Shown one piece after another: positions 51,021 through 57,798 of a stretch of DNA of 57,798 bases (positions are counted from its first letter, which is position 1; each line of letters starts with the position of its first letter). Source of the DNA: a virus; IMG/VR virus record IMGVR_UViG_3300032893_000052, positions 1 to 57,798 of that record. One strand, given 5' to 3'. Made by a program: the position numbers and the translations under genes. A model generated the notes under the pieces. That model saw only the letters and a list, made by a program, of their open reading frames with translations. It was not told the DNA's origin and made no database searches.

Positions 51021-53866
51021 TGACTAAACTCTGCTTCATCAGCGGTTCTGTCAGTCAGATCGATTGTTACGTATGGGACTGGGATAGTAGGTGCAGGAAG
51101 TTCAGCAGCGCCTGCACTGCCTATTACACCACGTGCTTTCGCGTTCTGTTGCAGTACCTGCACAACGACAGGGTCAACCAGCACTTCCTGTACTAGTTGC
51201 AGAACACGCAACGGATCGGGTTCGGTGGAAAAATCGTGTCCCCACTCCAATGCTACAGTCATAAGCGCTTGATTGACTGCTTGGTCCCAGGACGCGTGAT
51301 AGTAGCTGAGAAGACGTTCTACCTCACGCGCAAACGTACCGCTAGCATGGTAGGTCTGAAGACCGAGCAAAGACACTCCCTGCATGTCCAACACACGAGA
51401 CAGGTAGTGCGGTCCCATCATCCGACGTACATTCGGATCAATCTTCTCCCGTCCTTGAGAAGCGACAGAGAACAGAGGCATGCTAGAAGGTGTGGTGTTC
51501 TTCATCACCACAAACGCAGTCAGCATCTTAGCGTCCACGTACACCTTACGTGAGCCAAGAGACACGAGCGATCCATCGATCACTACCTGGTCTGGTGTCA
51601 AAGCCGCCAGCTCAACTGCACGCACCTTGCCCTGATCGAGCAAAGCCAGTGCAACTGCAGTCATCTGGTCTTTGAGCTTGTCGGACTTGTTGAACAAATC
51701 GCTGTAATACGTACGCAGACCAGGAAGCCTGGAATCAACCAAAGCGTTCTGTTGGTTGATCGCCAGCTTAGGCAGTTGCCTTATGTCGGCATGTACGTAC
51801 GTGAACCTAAACTCACCTGTGTTTGGATCACGCCAACGACCAACCCACAAGTTCTTTGGGTCGTAGCGATTGTACTTTGAATTCCACTCAACCTGTGACG
51901 GATCGCAGTCTGGACAGCGTGTAAGCTTACGTCCGTCTGGCGTGAAATACTCCGGATTCTTATCATACAACGGTTCTGACTGGTGGAGCTTGGCATCTCC
52001 GTAGAAGTCAGCGCGATCTGGATCTCCTGTAGGCGCGTTGGTATATCGCAGGAGATTTCCTGACTGGTCTTTGTAGTAGAACCGTGGATTGTCGTCATCC
52101 CCCTCACGATGATCATACTCGTGTGTAGGATCAACGTTCTTGTCCCTTGTGAGAAACTGCAGTGCTTTGCGAAGCACACTTTGTTGCTCCGCTAGCGTAA
52201 TAATCCAGTGAGTCTCCCAGGACTTCACTAAGCCGAGATCCTTGCCCATGCCAGCGTCGGATAGCTTCTCCAAAAGCTGTGACACCATGTCAGCACGGTC
52301 ATGTTCCGGAGCTGTACGAATCGCGCGCATAGCTGTCTTGGCTTGCGCAATGATGGCAGCTTTCTCGGGTTTGGTCTGTTCCCAGCGCATCAGCACTTGT
52401 GTGAGACGAGGAAGCACGACCTTCGGATCTAGGTGCTGCTGAGACTCGGCTCGCTCTTCAGGAGTTTGGAGGTGTGCACTCTGTTCTCTCTCTTCTTCCG
52501 TAGCACCTCTCCGTGAAATCTGATCTACACCTTCATCATCATCGCTACTTCCGCTGATACGACTCTGCTTGTCTGTAGCTGCACGTTGTGCGTCTAGAAA
52601 GTAGTTGTTGATCTTGCCGTTCTTACCTGCAAGGTAGCCTGTGAAGTTTACACCAGCCTTGTTTGGATCGAAATTGTCAAGCGCAGACTCTATCGCTTTG
52701 TAGCCAACAGAGTCAGGCATCAGGAACACGTGGTCTGGTGTAGTGCCACGTGAATCAGGCAAGTCTTGCCCAATCCACTCACTCATCACCTCGCGCTTGT
52801 TGCCTTCAAAGAACGGCGTATTGGTCATACGGTCGGCTGCTTGAACCAGCTTCGGCCAATACTGTTTCGCTGCGTGCTGAACTAGTGCTGTCTTCTGTTG
52901 TGGTGTTACATCCAGCTCACGATCACGTGTAGCGTAGTTGTACTTCCACTTCATGGACGAGTGACTAAGCACATCGTCCATAGGTGGGAGCTTGTTGAAG
53001 TCAAGCGGAGGTTTCGTCTCCGTCTTTTCAGGCTCTGGTTTTGGTTTCGGCGTATCCGAACCTTCCGAAGGAACTACGGCAAGCTTTCCACGTGTTGGCG
53101 TACGTCCTAAGGTTTCTTCAATCGCGCCGTACTCATCGTCTAGCAGCTTCTTTGCGTGCGCTAGCGACACTGCGCGGGACACGCCGCCGTCCTTCTTTTG
53201 TAGTTCCTCCGGAAACGACGGGTGATAAACTACCTTGTATTGACGCTCAGGATCTGTTGACCAATCAATCTTGTTGTCTTTGGTGTTGACTTTACCAATT
53301 ACAGGAATGATGTTGAACCACGGACGTCCTTCGGGATCATTGATCGTCTGTGTGTTGGACGTCTGTAGAAACCAGTGCTCATACGCAGCATAGCTGGAAA
53401 AACTCTTCTTGCTCGCACCTTCTCCGTTCTTGCTAAACAGTGACTCAGATGCGTTGTCGTTACGCCGTAGCGTAAGCTTACCGTCACCTTCAGACACCAG
53501 GGTACAATCGGCACCCATGCGGGAGTGACGTACTGGAATAGCAGTACCAGGCTGACTTAGCGCTGTGATGCACGCCTGTCTGTATGCCTTCTCTGGCTCA
53601 ACACCTTCTGTAGCGCCCGCTACCTCTACAGTGTGAGATTTTGGAACGACCTGGAATGCTGCGCGCTCTGTCGTCTCGCCTGTACGAGGGTTTGTGATCT
53701 CTACCTTGTACGGCTTCTCATATATCTCAGGCACAGCACCAGCACCGTGTGCTTCTGCCTTCTCGCCAGTATAATCATACTGCCATTTGCCATTATCCCA
53801 CCAACGCCGGACATATTTGTGCCCCGGGCGTTCGGTGGAACCTTGTGGCGCGCCGCTGTCATTCAT
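50921..53866 (-). CDS. Multidomain polyvalent-type protein with sigma-like and topoisomerase IB-like segments
   Basis: 981 residues. The N-terminal ~300 residues include a Gly/Lys-rich start (KYVRRWWDNGKWQYDYTGEK) and a Pro/Lys/Glu linker. Near 385-450 a sigma-region-2-like stretch reads ALDNFDPNKAGVNFTGYLA, then LDAQRAATDKQSR. The C-terminal third resembles topoisomerase IB: LWVGRWRDPNTGEFRFTYVH, then MTAVALALLDQGKVRAVELA, then LQTYHASGTFAREVERLLSY. Human enzyme equivalents are TWLVSW, AVALYFIDKLALRAGNE and FRTYNASITL. The first catalytic Arg appears conserved; the second (RTY) is Gln here. It lies next to InPase, RelA and Zeta genes and could be injected with the DNA. The domain calls are by eye. 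Confidence 0.7.
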   Translation of the reverse strand: MNDSGAPQGSTERPGHKYVRRWWDNGKWQYDYTGEKAEAHGAGAVPEIYEKPYKVEITNPRTGETTERAAFQVVPKSHTVEVAGATEGVEPEKAYRQACITALSQPGTAIPVRHSRMGADCTLVSEGDGKLTLRRNDNASESLFSKNGEGASKKSFSSYAAYEHWFLQTSNTQTINDPEGRPWFNIIPVIGKVNTKDNKIDWSTDPERQYKVVYHPSFPEELQKKDGGVSRAVSLAHAKKLLDDEYGAIEETLGRTPTRGKLAVVPSEGSDTPKPKPEPEKTETKPPLDFNKLPPMDDVLSHSSMKWKYNYATRDRELDVTPQQKTALVQHAAKQYWPKLVQAADRMTNTPFFEGNKREVMSEWIGQDLPDSRGTTPDHVFLMPDSVGYKAIESALDNFDPNKAGVNFTGYLAGKNGKINNYFLDAQRAATDKQSRISGSSDDDEGVDQISRRGATEEEREQSAHLQTPEERAESQQHLDPKVVLPRLTQVLMRWEQTKPEKAAIIAQAKTAMRAIRTAPEHDRADMVSQLLEKLSDAGMGKDLGLVKSWETHWIITLAEQQSVLRKALQFLTRDKNVDPTHEYDHREGDDDNPRFYYKDQSGNLLRYTNAPTGDPDRADFYGDAKLHQSEPLYDKNPEYFTPDGRKLTRCPDCDPSQVEWNSKYNRYDPKNLWVGRWRDPNTGEFRFTYVHADIRQLPKLAINQQNALVDSRLPGLRTYYSDLFNKSDKLKDQMTAVALALLDQGKVRAVELAALTPDQVVIDGSLVSLGSRKVYVDAKMLTAFVVMKNTTPSSMPLFSVASQGREKIDPNVRRMMGPHYLSRVLDMQGVSLLGLQTYHASGTFAREVERLLSYYHASWDQAVNQALMTVALEWGHDFSTEPDPLRVLQLVQEVLVDPVVVQVLQQNAKARGVIGSAGAAELPAPTIPVPYVTIDLTDRTADEAEFSQWIHGISLHDYAEIPTDVGMMKAEGTRPKAVSL

Positions 53867-53867
53867 C

Positions 53868-54006
53868 TCAGTCAGAGAGTACTACGTCTTCATTGGAAAT
53901 TTCGTACCGTCTCAACCCACCTTCTGACGTTTCGGTCAGAAGGCCTGCTCGAACCAGTTCATCAATGACTGGTCCGGTAAACCCGCGACGGAGGAGTTCC
54001 CCCCTT
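53868..54006 (-). other. Candidate -1 frameshift extension with winged-helix-like sequence
   Basis: The frame -1 to the InPase gene stays open beyond that gene's stop and reads RPATRGELLRRGFTGPVIDE, then LVRAGLLTETSEGGLRRYEI, ending at 53868, two nt before the next start. It looks like a winged-helix domain and is conserved-looking rather than random. There is no start codon with a ribosome binding site, but a G6 run (54004-53999, CAA-GGG-GGG-AAC) at its start would allow a -1 slip from the InPase frame. Confidence 0.5.
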
Positions 54007-55018
54007 GTGGCTGGCCTCCGCTTGTGATCGGTGTGGTCCTTGATACGAGAGAGTAGTCCGTGGACCCAGATGGCGCCTTGACCGGCAAGCTTGGCGATGG
54101 CTGCAAGTTGGGCTGCTCTGGCGCGACTCCCAAGAGATCCTGTTGATCGAGCAAGAATCCTATGATCTCCTGCCGTGCCTGCTCTGGCGGTTGCCCCTGA
54201 AATGTGTATGCGTTGCCCCATATCTTACTCGCGATCTCCATCAACTGTGGGTCGGGCGCAGAACCAATACGTCCTAGCAGTTGTTGTACACCTTCAAGCG
54301 TCTCTACGTCGATGGGAGGTGGACCCATTCCCATCATGGGCATCATGCCAGGTATCATGCCGGGCATCACTGGCTGCATAGGCATTCCAGGAGCCTCGGT
54401 TCCTGGAACCGTTGGACCTATATCGTTGGGAAGTATTGCTTTGGAAGTGACGAACATCCGCTTGAACGCTTCGACAGTAGTCTCAGTCATACTGTCGAAG
54501 AAACGCGGATTGTCGTAGTGCATAAGATAGGCTGCTTTAGCTTCGCGTGGACTCTCAAAACCGAGCATGACCTTATCTTCATCATACGTCTTGAAGTCAG
54601 GCTTACGCACTTGGTGTACAATGAAAACCTTGTCTGACTTCTCGTTTGGACCAAGGAACACATCCACTTGGTCACCGTCAGCACCTTCTGTACGCCGAAT
54701 GTACCCATATGGATACGACATCTTCGTCTTGCCACTCTCTCTAGAGTGTGGGTCATACCAATCACGGTATTGTCCCTTGTCGTTCTCAATCGAGATGTCC
54801 AGTCCCTGGAAGTTCACACGACGAACGACCTTGCGTCCGCTGGACTTCTTCCAACTGACTGAACGGGTGGTGTCTACATCAAACACGTCAAAGTGACATG
54901 CCATCTCAAGCACGTCACTGGAGTGGTCGTGATCGTGCGCGGTAGTGGACTTCTTTACGGAACAAGCTCCGCTGTTACACGGCTTGCCTGTCGCGCATGA
55001 GTCACAACAAGCACCCAC
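53936..55018 (-). CDS. InPase-domain polyvalent-type protein
   Basis: 360 residues. It begins with a Cys-rich segment (MGACCDSCATGKPCNSGACS). Residues ~65-195 resemble the InPase (inorganic pyrophosphatase-like) domain of phage polyvalent proteins: FQGLDISIENDKGQYRDWYD, then MSYPYGYIRRTEGADGDQVD, then VFLGPNEKSDKVFIVHQVRK, then ESPREAKAAYLMHYDNPRFF. A Met/Pro/Gly-rich stretch (GMIPGMMPMMGMGPPP) follows, then a helical domain. The C-terminal 23 codons beyond a G6 run may be replaced by the -1 frame extension. The protein may travel with the DNA, as polyvalent proteins are thought to do. The family call rests on pattern recognition. Confidence 0.78.
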   Translation of the reverse strand: MGACCDSCATGKPCNSGACSVKKSTTAHDHDHSSDVLEMACHFDVFDVDTTRSVSWKKSSGRKVVRRVNFQGLDISIENDKGQYRDWYDPHSRESGKTKMSYPYGYIRRTEGADGDQVDVFLGPNEKSDKVFIVHQVRKPDFKTYDEDKVMLGFESPREAKAAYLMHYDNPRFFDSMTETTVEAFKRMFVTSKAILPNDIGPTVPGTEAPGMPMQPVMPGMIPGMMPMMGMGPPPIDVETLEGVQQLLGRIGSAPDPQLMEIASKIWGNAYTFQGQPPEQARQEIIGFLLDQQDLLGVAPEQPNLQPSPSLPVKAPSGSTDYSLVSRTTPITSGGQPQGGNSSVAGLPDQSLMNWFEQAF

Positions 55019-55020
55019 AC

Positions 55021-55293
55021 TTACCCCTCATCTGTAAGAGACTTTAGCTTAAGACTGTGCTGCAATCGACTGTCAGCGTCTTTGCGAACTTCTTCAGCAA
55101 TGCGCTGAATGATCAATGGACCAACAGGCTGATCCGCTGCTTGAATAGCTTTTGCAAGTTCTTTCAGTGCACGCTGGTGTTCAATGCTGTCTGCAATCAG
55201 ATCACACACTACTGCAAACACACCCCTATTCTTAGGATGTGATAAACGATTCACCCCTGGTGACGTAACCTCGTCATCTTCAACAGCGCTCAT
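55021..55293 (-). CDS. Small helical hypothetical protein
   Basis: 90 residues. It is charged and helical (HQRALKELAKAIQAADQPVG, then IAEEVRKDADSRLQHSLKLK). No family was recognised. It sits between a small acidic ORF and the InPase gene in the same operon. Confidence 0.68.
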   Translation of the reverse strand: MSAVEDDEVTSPGVNRLSHPKNRGVFAVVCDLIADSIEHQRALKELAKAIQAADQPVGPLIIQRIAEEVRKDADSRLQHSLKLKSLTDEG

Positions 55294-55298
55294 GAGTG

Positions 55299-55430
55299 TT
55301 ACTCGTCATCGTCGGAATCGTCGTCGTCTTCAGGGTCAAACCAAAACGGATCCGGGTGATACCACGCACCTGGCTCTTTGGCGGATTCGTCTCCCTCGTT
55401 GGGGAGTTGCTGTTGCGTATCTTCAGGCAC
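55299..55430 (-). CDS. Small acidic ORF (43 residues)
   Basis: From GTG 55430, 3 nt after the stop of the 540-residue gene, to TAA 55301-55299. The protein is acidic with a Trp/Pro/His-rich centre (PGAWYHPDPFWFDPEDDDDS) and ends DSDDDE. It fills an otherwise empty gap and is tightly spaced with both neighbours. It is short, so support is by position only. Confidence 0.6.
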   Translation of the reverse strand: MPEDTQQQLPNEGDESAKEPGAWYHPDPFWFDPEDDDDSDDDE

Positions 55431-55432
55431 AG

Positions 55433-57055
55433 CTACACTAGCTTAAGGAACGACTCCAACGCCTTGTAAGCAGTCGGTTCCACATACGTACTCTGACTGC
55501 CTGCATTCGTTGGAGGCGACAACGGACCAGCAGCTTGTGGTCGTGGCATACCTTGCGGTGCTTGCATTGTGTTTGAACCAGCAGCGGGCTGCACTTGCGT
55601 CATACCAGGAACAGGCCCTTGCCTCAGCGGCATCGGATTACCCATGATAGGCTTTCCCTGATCCGGTGACAGCAATGCCTGCAGGCTCGCTAATGGATCG
55701 CGTGGCGCTCCACCTGGCGGTGAACCACCAGGTACACCAGGAGGACCACCAGGACCGCCACCTTGCTGCGTTCCCATGGGCGGTTGACCTTGTGGCGTTC
55801 CCATAGGCGGTTGACCTTGGCTTGCAACAGGTGGCTGTGCTGCAGGGGGCGGTGGTTTAGGCAGCGTCATACCCGGCAGACCTGTAGCAGGACTCTGTTG
55901 TTGTCCGCCACCCATGCCCATACCTGGCTGCATCATTGGTGGTTGTGGACGCGGTTGCGGCGGTGCCCCCATACCGGGAGGGGACACACCCATTCCTTGA
56001 CCGCCACCCATCCCCATGCTGGGCGGTGGTTGCTGTGGCGGACGCATTGGTGGCTGTATCTGTGGTGGCTGCTGTGGCGGTACTTGTCCAAACGGACTAC
56101 CGGAACCTGTAGGCGACGGCGGCATGCCTCCAGGGCCAGGCATTTGAGGTGGACGCACTTGCCCAGGAGGAGGTTGACCCGTACCCATCGCGCCTTGACC
56201 AGGTAGCATGCCACCCATCATAGGCGGCGGTGCTGGTTTGGCAAGCGTCGGCATGCCTCCACCCGCTTGTGGTGTAGGAGAAGGCGCACCCATTCCTGCT
56301 GAACCTGCGGGCGGAGGAGCGCCCGGCGTTCCCATTCCCTGTCCTGGTGTCTGTGGCATTCCCATTCCAGGTGGTTTTGGTGCTTGTGCCATAGGCATTC
56401 CCGCACCCGGACCTTGTAGATTGGGTTGCGGCTGTCCTGGCATAAGCGTACGTCCACCTTGCGGCGTACTGTTCATCGGACCTTGTGGCGGACCACCAGG
56501 AGCTTGACCAAACTTGGCAGCGAACCGCTCCATTGGAGACTGACTGTCGTTGCCCATCTGCTTGTGTGCAGCAGCTGCTTGCAGATGTTGTGATGTCTCT
56601 TGTGGACTAGACGCACCTGCAGCTAGACGCTCGTGATGAGCAGCAGCGGCTTCATGGTCATCTTTGCCGAAGTCTTTGTGCGCAGGGTGGAACGGATCAC
56701 CATAGATAGGGATTCCAGATGGTGCCATACCAATCGGATTACTCTGACTATTGGGCATTGCACGCGGCTGCGAAGCACCTGTCATTCCACCACCAGGGAT
56801 CTGCGGTGCACCTTGCTGTAGAGGTACGTCTGGTGTGCCGAGTGCTTTGAGCACAAGTTCCGGACTCAGCTCTGGTACAAAGGCATTCGGACGGTAAGCA
56901 GATGGATAACCGTGAAACGCACCACGAGTAGTGATTGGCGTACCCATTCTGTGGTGCACTTCCGTCCTCTCAGCATGAGAACTCGACTTTGTGATGGGTT
57001 CCGCAAACGTCGGATCAACCCAGTTGAGAGGCCGCTTAGCGCCGTGGTTTGTCAT
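55433..57055 (-). CDS. Pro/Gly/Met-rich low-complexity protein
   Basis: 540 residues. The first ~65 residues look folded (NWVDPTFAEPITKSSSHAER), then a His/Ala-rich helix (KDDHEAAAAHHERLAAGASS) at ~130. Residues ~180-500 are a long disordered stretch dominated by Pro, Gly, Met and Gln (MGMGGGQGMGVSPPGMGAPP). A short helical end (YVEPTAYKALESFLKLV) closes the protein. The Met/Pro motif also occurs in the adjacent InPase protein. It may be a packaged, flexible injected protein or an unusual scaffold; there is no catalytic motif. A short gene overlaps its start as ATGA. Confidence 0.78.
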   Translation of the reverse strand: MTNHGAKRPLNWVDPTFAEPITKSSSHAERTEVHHRMGTPITTRGAFHGYPSAYRPNAFVPELSPELVLKALGTPDVPLQQGAPQIPGGGMTGASQPRAMPNSQSNPIGMAPSGIPIYGDPFHPAHKDFGKDDHEAAAAHHERLAAGASSPQETSQHLQAAAAHKQMGNDSQSPMERFAAKFGQAPGGPPQGPMNSTPQGGRTLMPGQPQPNLQGPGAGMPMAQAPKPPGMGMPQTPGQGMGTPGAPPPAGSAGMGAPSPTPQAGGGMPTLAKPAPPPMMGGMLPGQGAMGTGQPPPGQVRPPQMPGPGGMPPSPTGSGSPFGQVPPQQPPQIQPPMRPPQQPPPSMGMGGGQGMGVSPPGMGAPPQPRPQPPMMQPGMGMGGGQQQSPATGLPGMTLPKPPPPAAQPPVASQGQPPMGTPQGQPPMGTQQGGGPGGPPGVPGGSPPGGAPRDPLASLQALLSPDQGKPIMGNPMPLRQGPVPGMTQVQPAAGSNTMQAPQGMPRPQAAGPLSPPTNAGSQSTYVEPTAYKALESFLKLV

Positions 57056-57222
57056 GTAATGTCCTTCACCTTCGCCGGAATCGCTGCATGCGGAAAGTAG
57101 AGCGCGATCTCTTGATCAGTCAGCTCTAATACAGTGTCGTTTGACAGAAGCAGTTGCGTTCTTGGTCCATGCTTCGTCAGTACTTCTACAACACGAACAA
57201 CAGTCCTTGACAACAAAGACAC
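57052..57222 (-). CDS. Small hypothetical protein (56 residues)
   Basis: From GTG 57222 (VSLLSRTVVRVVEVLTKHGP) through LLLSNDTVLELTDQEIALYF to a TGA that overlaps the next start as ATGA. It follows the upstream stop by 3 nt. The protein is mixed alpha/beta and basic at its N-terminus. It is short, but the tight coupling on both sides supports a real gene. Confidence 0.68.
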   Translation of the reverse strand: MSLLSRTVVRVVEVLTKHGPRTQLLLSNDTVLELTDQEIALYFPHAAIPAKVKDIT

Positions 57223-57225
57223 AAC

Positions 57226-57699
57226 TCACCCCACTGGGTTCCGAGTAACATGACGTCCATCCACGGACCCACCACCACGACCTGCGTTGTAGTTCTCCTC
57301 TTCCTTCAACTGAGCGGATACCAACTCGCGTACTTTGCTCTTCTCAGAGTCTGAGAACTGCGTGAGGATCTCTGCTTGTTGCGGCTCCATTGTACGGAAC
57401 CGTTGTGGGAAGATCACTGTAAGCAGTGCGAGCTGTGTCGGCAGCATTCCCACAGGTGAAGCACTACGGTGAACAGCGTCAATCACCATGTTCTTTGCCC
57501 ACTCATAATCGAGTGTACCATCAGGATTACGGCGGATGACTGACATAGCGTGTGTGCTAGGTCGGTTCTCCATCTCCTTGTATTGAGCGCCGAACCGTTG
57601 GTGCGGAGCGAACGACTCATACGACGGATTGACCTGTTGTCCTGTCGCCTTTACTAGTCGCGGATCTTGGATGTGCAACGGAATTCGCGGTAAGTTCAT
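57226..57699 (-). CDS. Hypothetical protein
   Basis: 157 residues. It begins LPRIPLHIQDPRLVKATGQQ, has a helical middle (LDYEWAKNMVIDAVHRSASP) and a charged Gly-rich end (NAGRGGGSVDGRHVTRNPVG). Its ATG overlaps the end of the partial upstream gene (CCATGA). It was not recognised; proximity to the portal end of the head operon is the only clue. Confidence 0.68.
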   Translation of the reverse strand: MNLPRIPLHIQDPRLVKATGQQVNPSYESFAPHQRFGAQYKEMENRPSTHAMSVIRRNPDGTLDYEWAKNMVIDAVHRSASPVGMLPTQLALLTVIFPQRFRTMEPQQAEILTQFSDSEKSKVRELVSAQLKEEENYNAGRGGGSVDGRHVTRNPVG

Positions 57700-57797
57700 G
57701 GCGTGCCCTTCTTCTCAGCGGCTGCAGGAGCATCAGGTACGACAGCAATCGGCGGCGCTGCCGGAGGTACAACACCTGTCTTGTACAGAAAAGCCTG
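57696..57797 (-). CDS. C-terminal end of a head-operon protein, possibly the portal (partial)
   Basis: Only 33 residues of the C-terminus are visible: FLYKTGVVPPAAPPIAVVPD, then an Ala/Lys tail ending KKGTP. The frame is open from the right edge to the TGA that overlaps the start of the next gene. A disordered Pro/Ala tail is common at the end of portal proteins, and the neighbouring capsid genes make portal or terminase the natural guess. This cannot be tested here. Confidence 0.5.
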   Translation of the reverse strand, partial: QAFLYKTGVVPPAAPPIAVVPDAPAAAEKKGTP

Positions 57798-57798
57798 A

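Noticed and set aside
54007-54221. N-terminal part of the 117-codon ORF ending at 53868 as an independent gene
   Set aside because: This half overlaps conserved InPase-frame codons and lacks a start with a ribosome binding site. Only the C-terminal part looks coding, so I treat it as a frameshift extension.
55763-56206. 147-codon plus-strand ORF opposite the Pro/Gly/Met-rich gene
   Set aside because: It is the Arg/His/Trp-rich antisense reading of proline codons.

Overview
The window is 57.8 kb of a large tailed double-stranded DNA phage with a contractile (myovirus-type) tail. Every gene I can support lies on the minus strand, so transcription runs from high to low coordinates. Genes are tightly packed, with many ATGA, TGATG or TAATG overlaps. 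Base composition is close to 50% GC and Shine-Dalgarno sequences are often near-perfect AGGAGG. I see no integrase, attachment site, tRNA, CRISPR array or bacterial housekeeping gene. The host cannot be named from the sequence.

Reading in the direction of transcription, the right end (57.8-48.6 kb) starts with the C-terminus of a protein that runs off the window, possibly the portal. It is followed by small hypothetical proteins, a Pro/Gly/Met-rich protein, an InPase-domain protein with a possible -1 frameshift extension, and a 981-residue protein with a sigma-region-2-like segment and a topoisomerase IB-like segment. Next come a RelA/SpoT-type (p)ppGpp synthetase-like protein and a Zeta-toxin-type kinase. 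This group resembles the 'polyvalent' or injected effector proteins of phages and is the most unusual part of the window.

The head module (48.6-40.4 kb) has a prohead protease, a scaffold-like protein and a major capsid protein with a fibronectin-like insertion. An HNH homing endonuclease follows, whose ribosome binding site is buried in a 16-bp hairpin. Small proteins come next, including a one-helix membrane protein, and a 576-residue structural protein. The neck and tail module (40.3-21.9 kb) contains neck or completion proteins, sheath, tube, two overlapping tail-assembly chaperone ORFs, a tape measure protein of 668 residues, hub, spike, a LysM/gp25-like fusion, a baseplate J-like protein and a large repeat-rich baseplate protein.

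The host-recognition module (21.9-6.9 kb) holds three giant beta-helical fibre or spike proteins of 1202, 1425 and 1775 residues. The last two share an N-terminal anchor, and a glycosyltransferase-like gene lies between them. The left end (6.9-0 kb) turns to DNA metabolism. It has a UvsW-like helicase, a J-domain protein, a putative DNA-binding protein with a palindrome-rich linker, and a B12-dependent (class II) ribonucleotide reductase. The reductase is interrupted at its active site by two inteins only 12 residues apart, the second running off the left edge.

All functional calls come from reading motifs by eye. No database search was possible.
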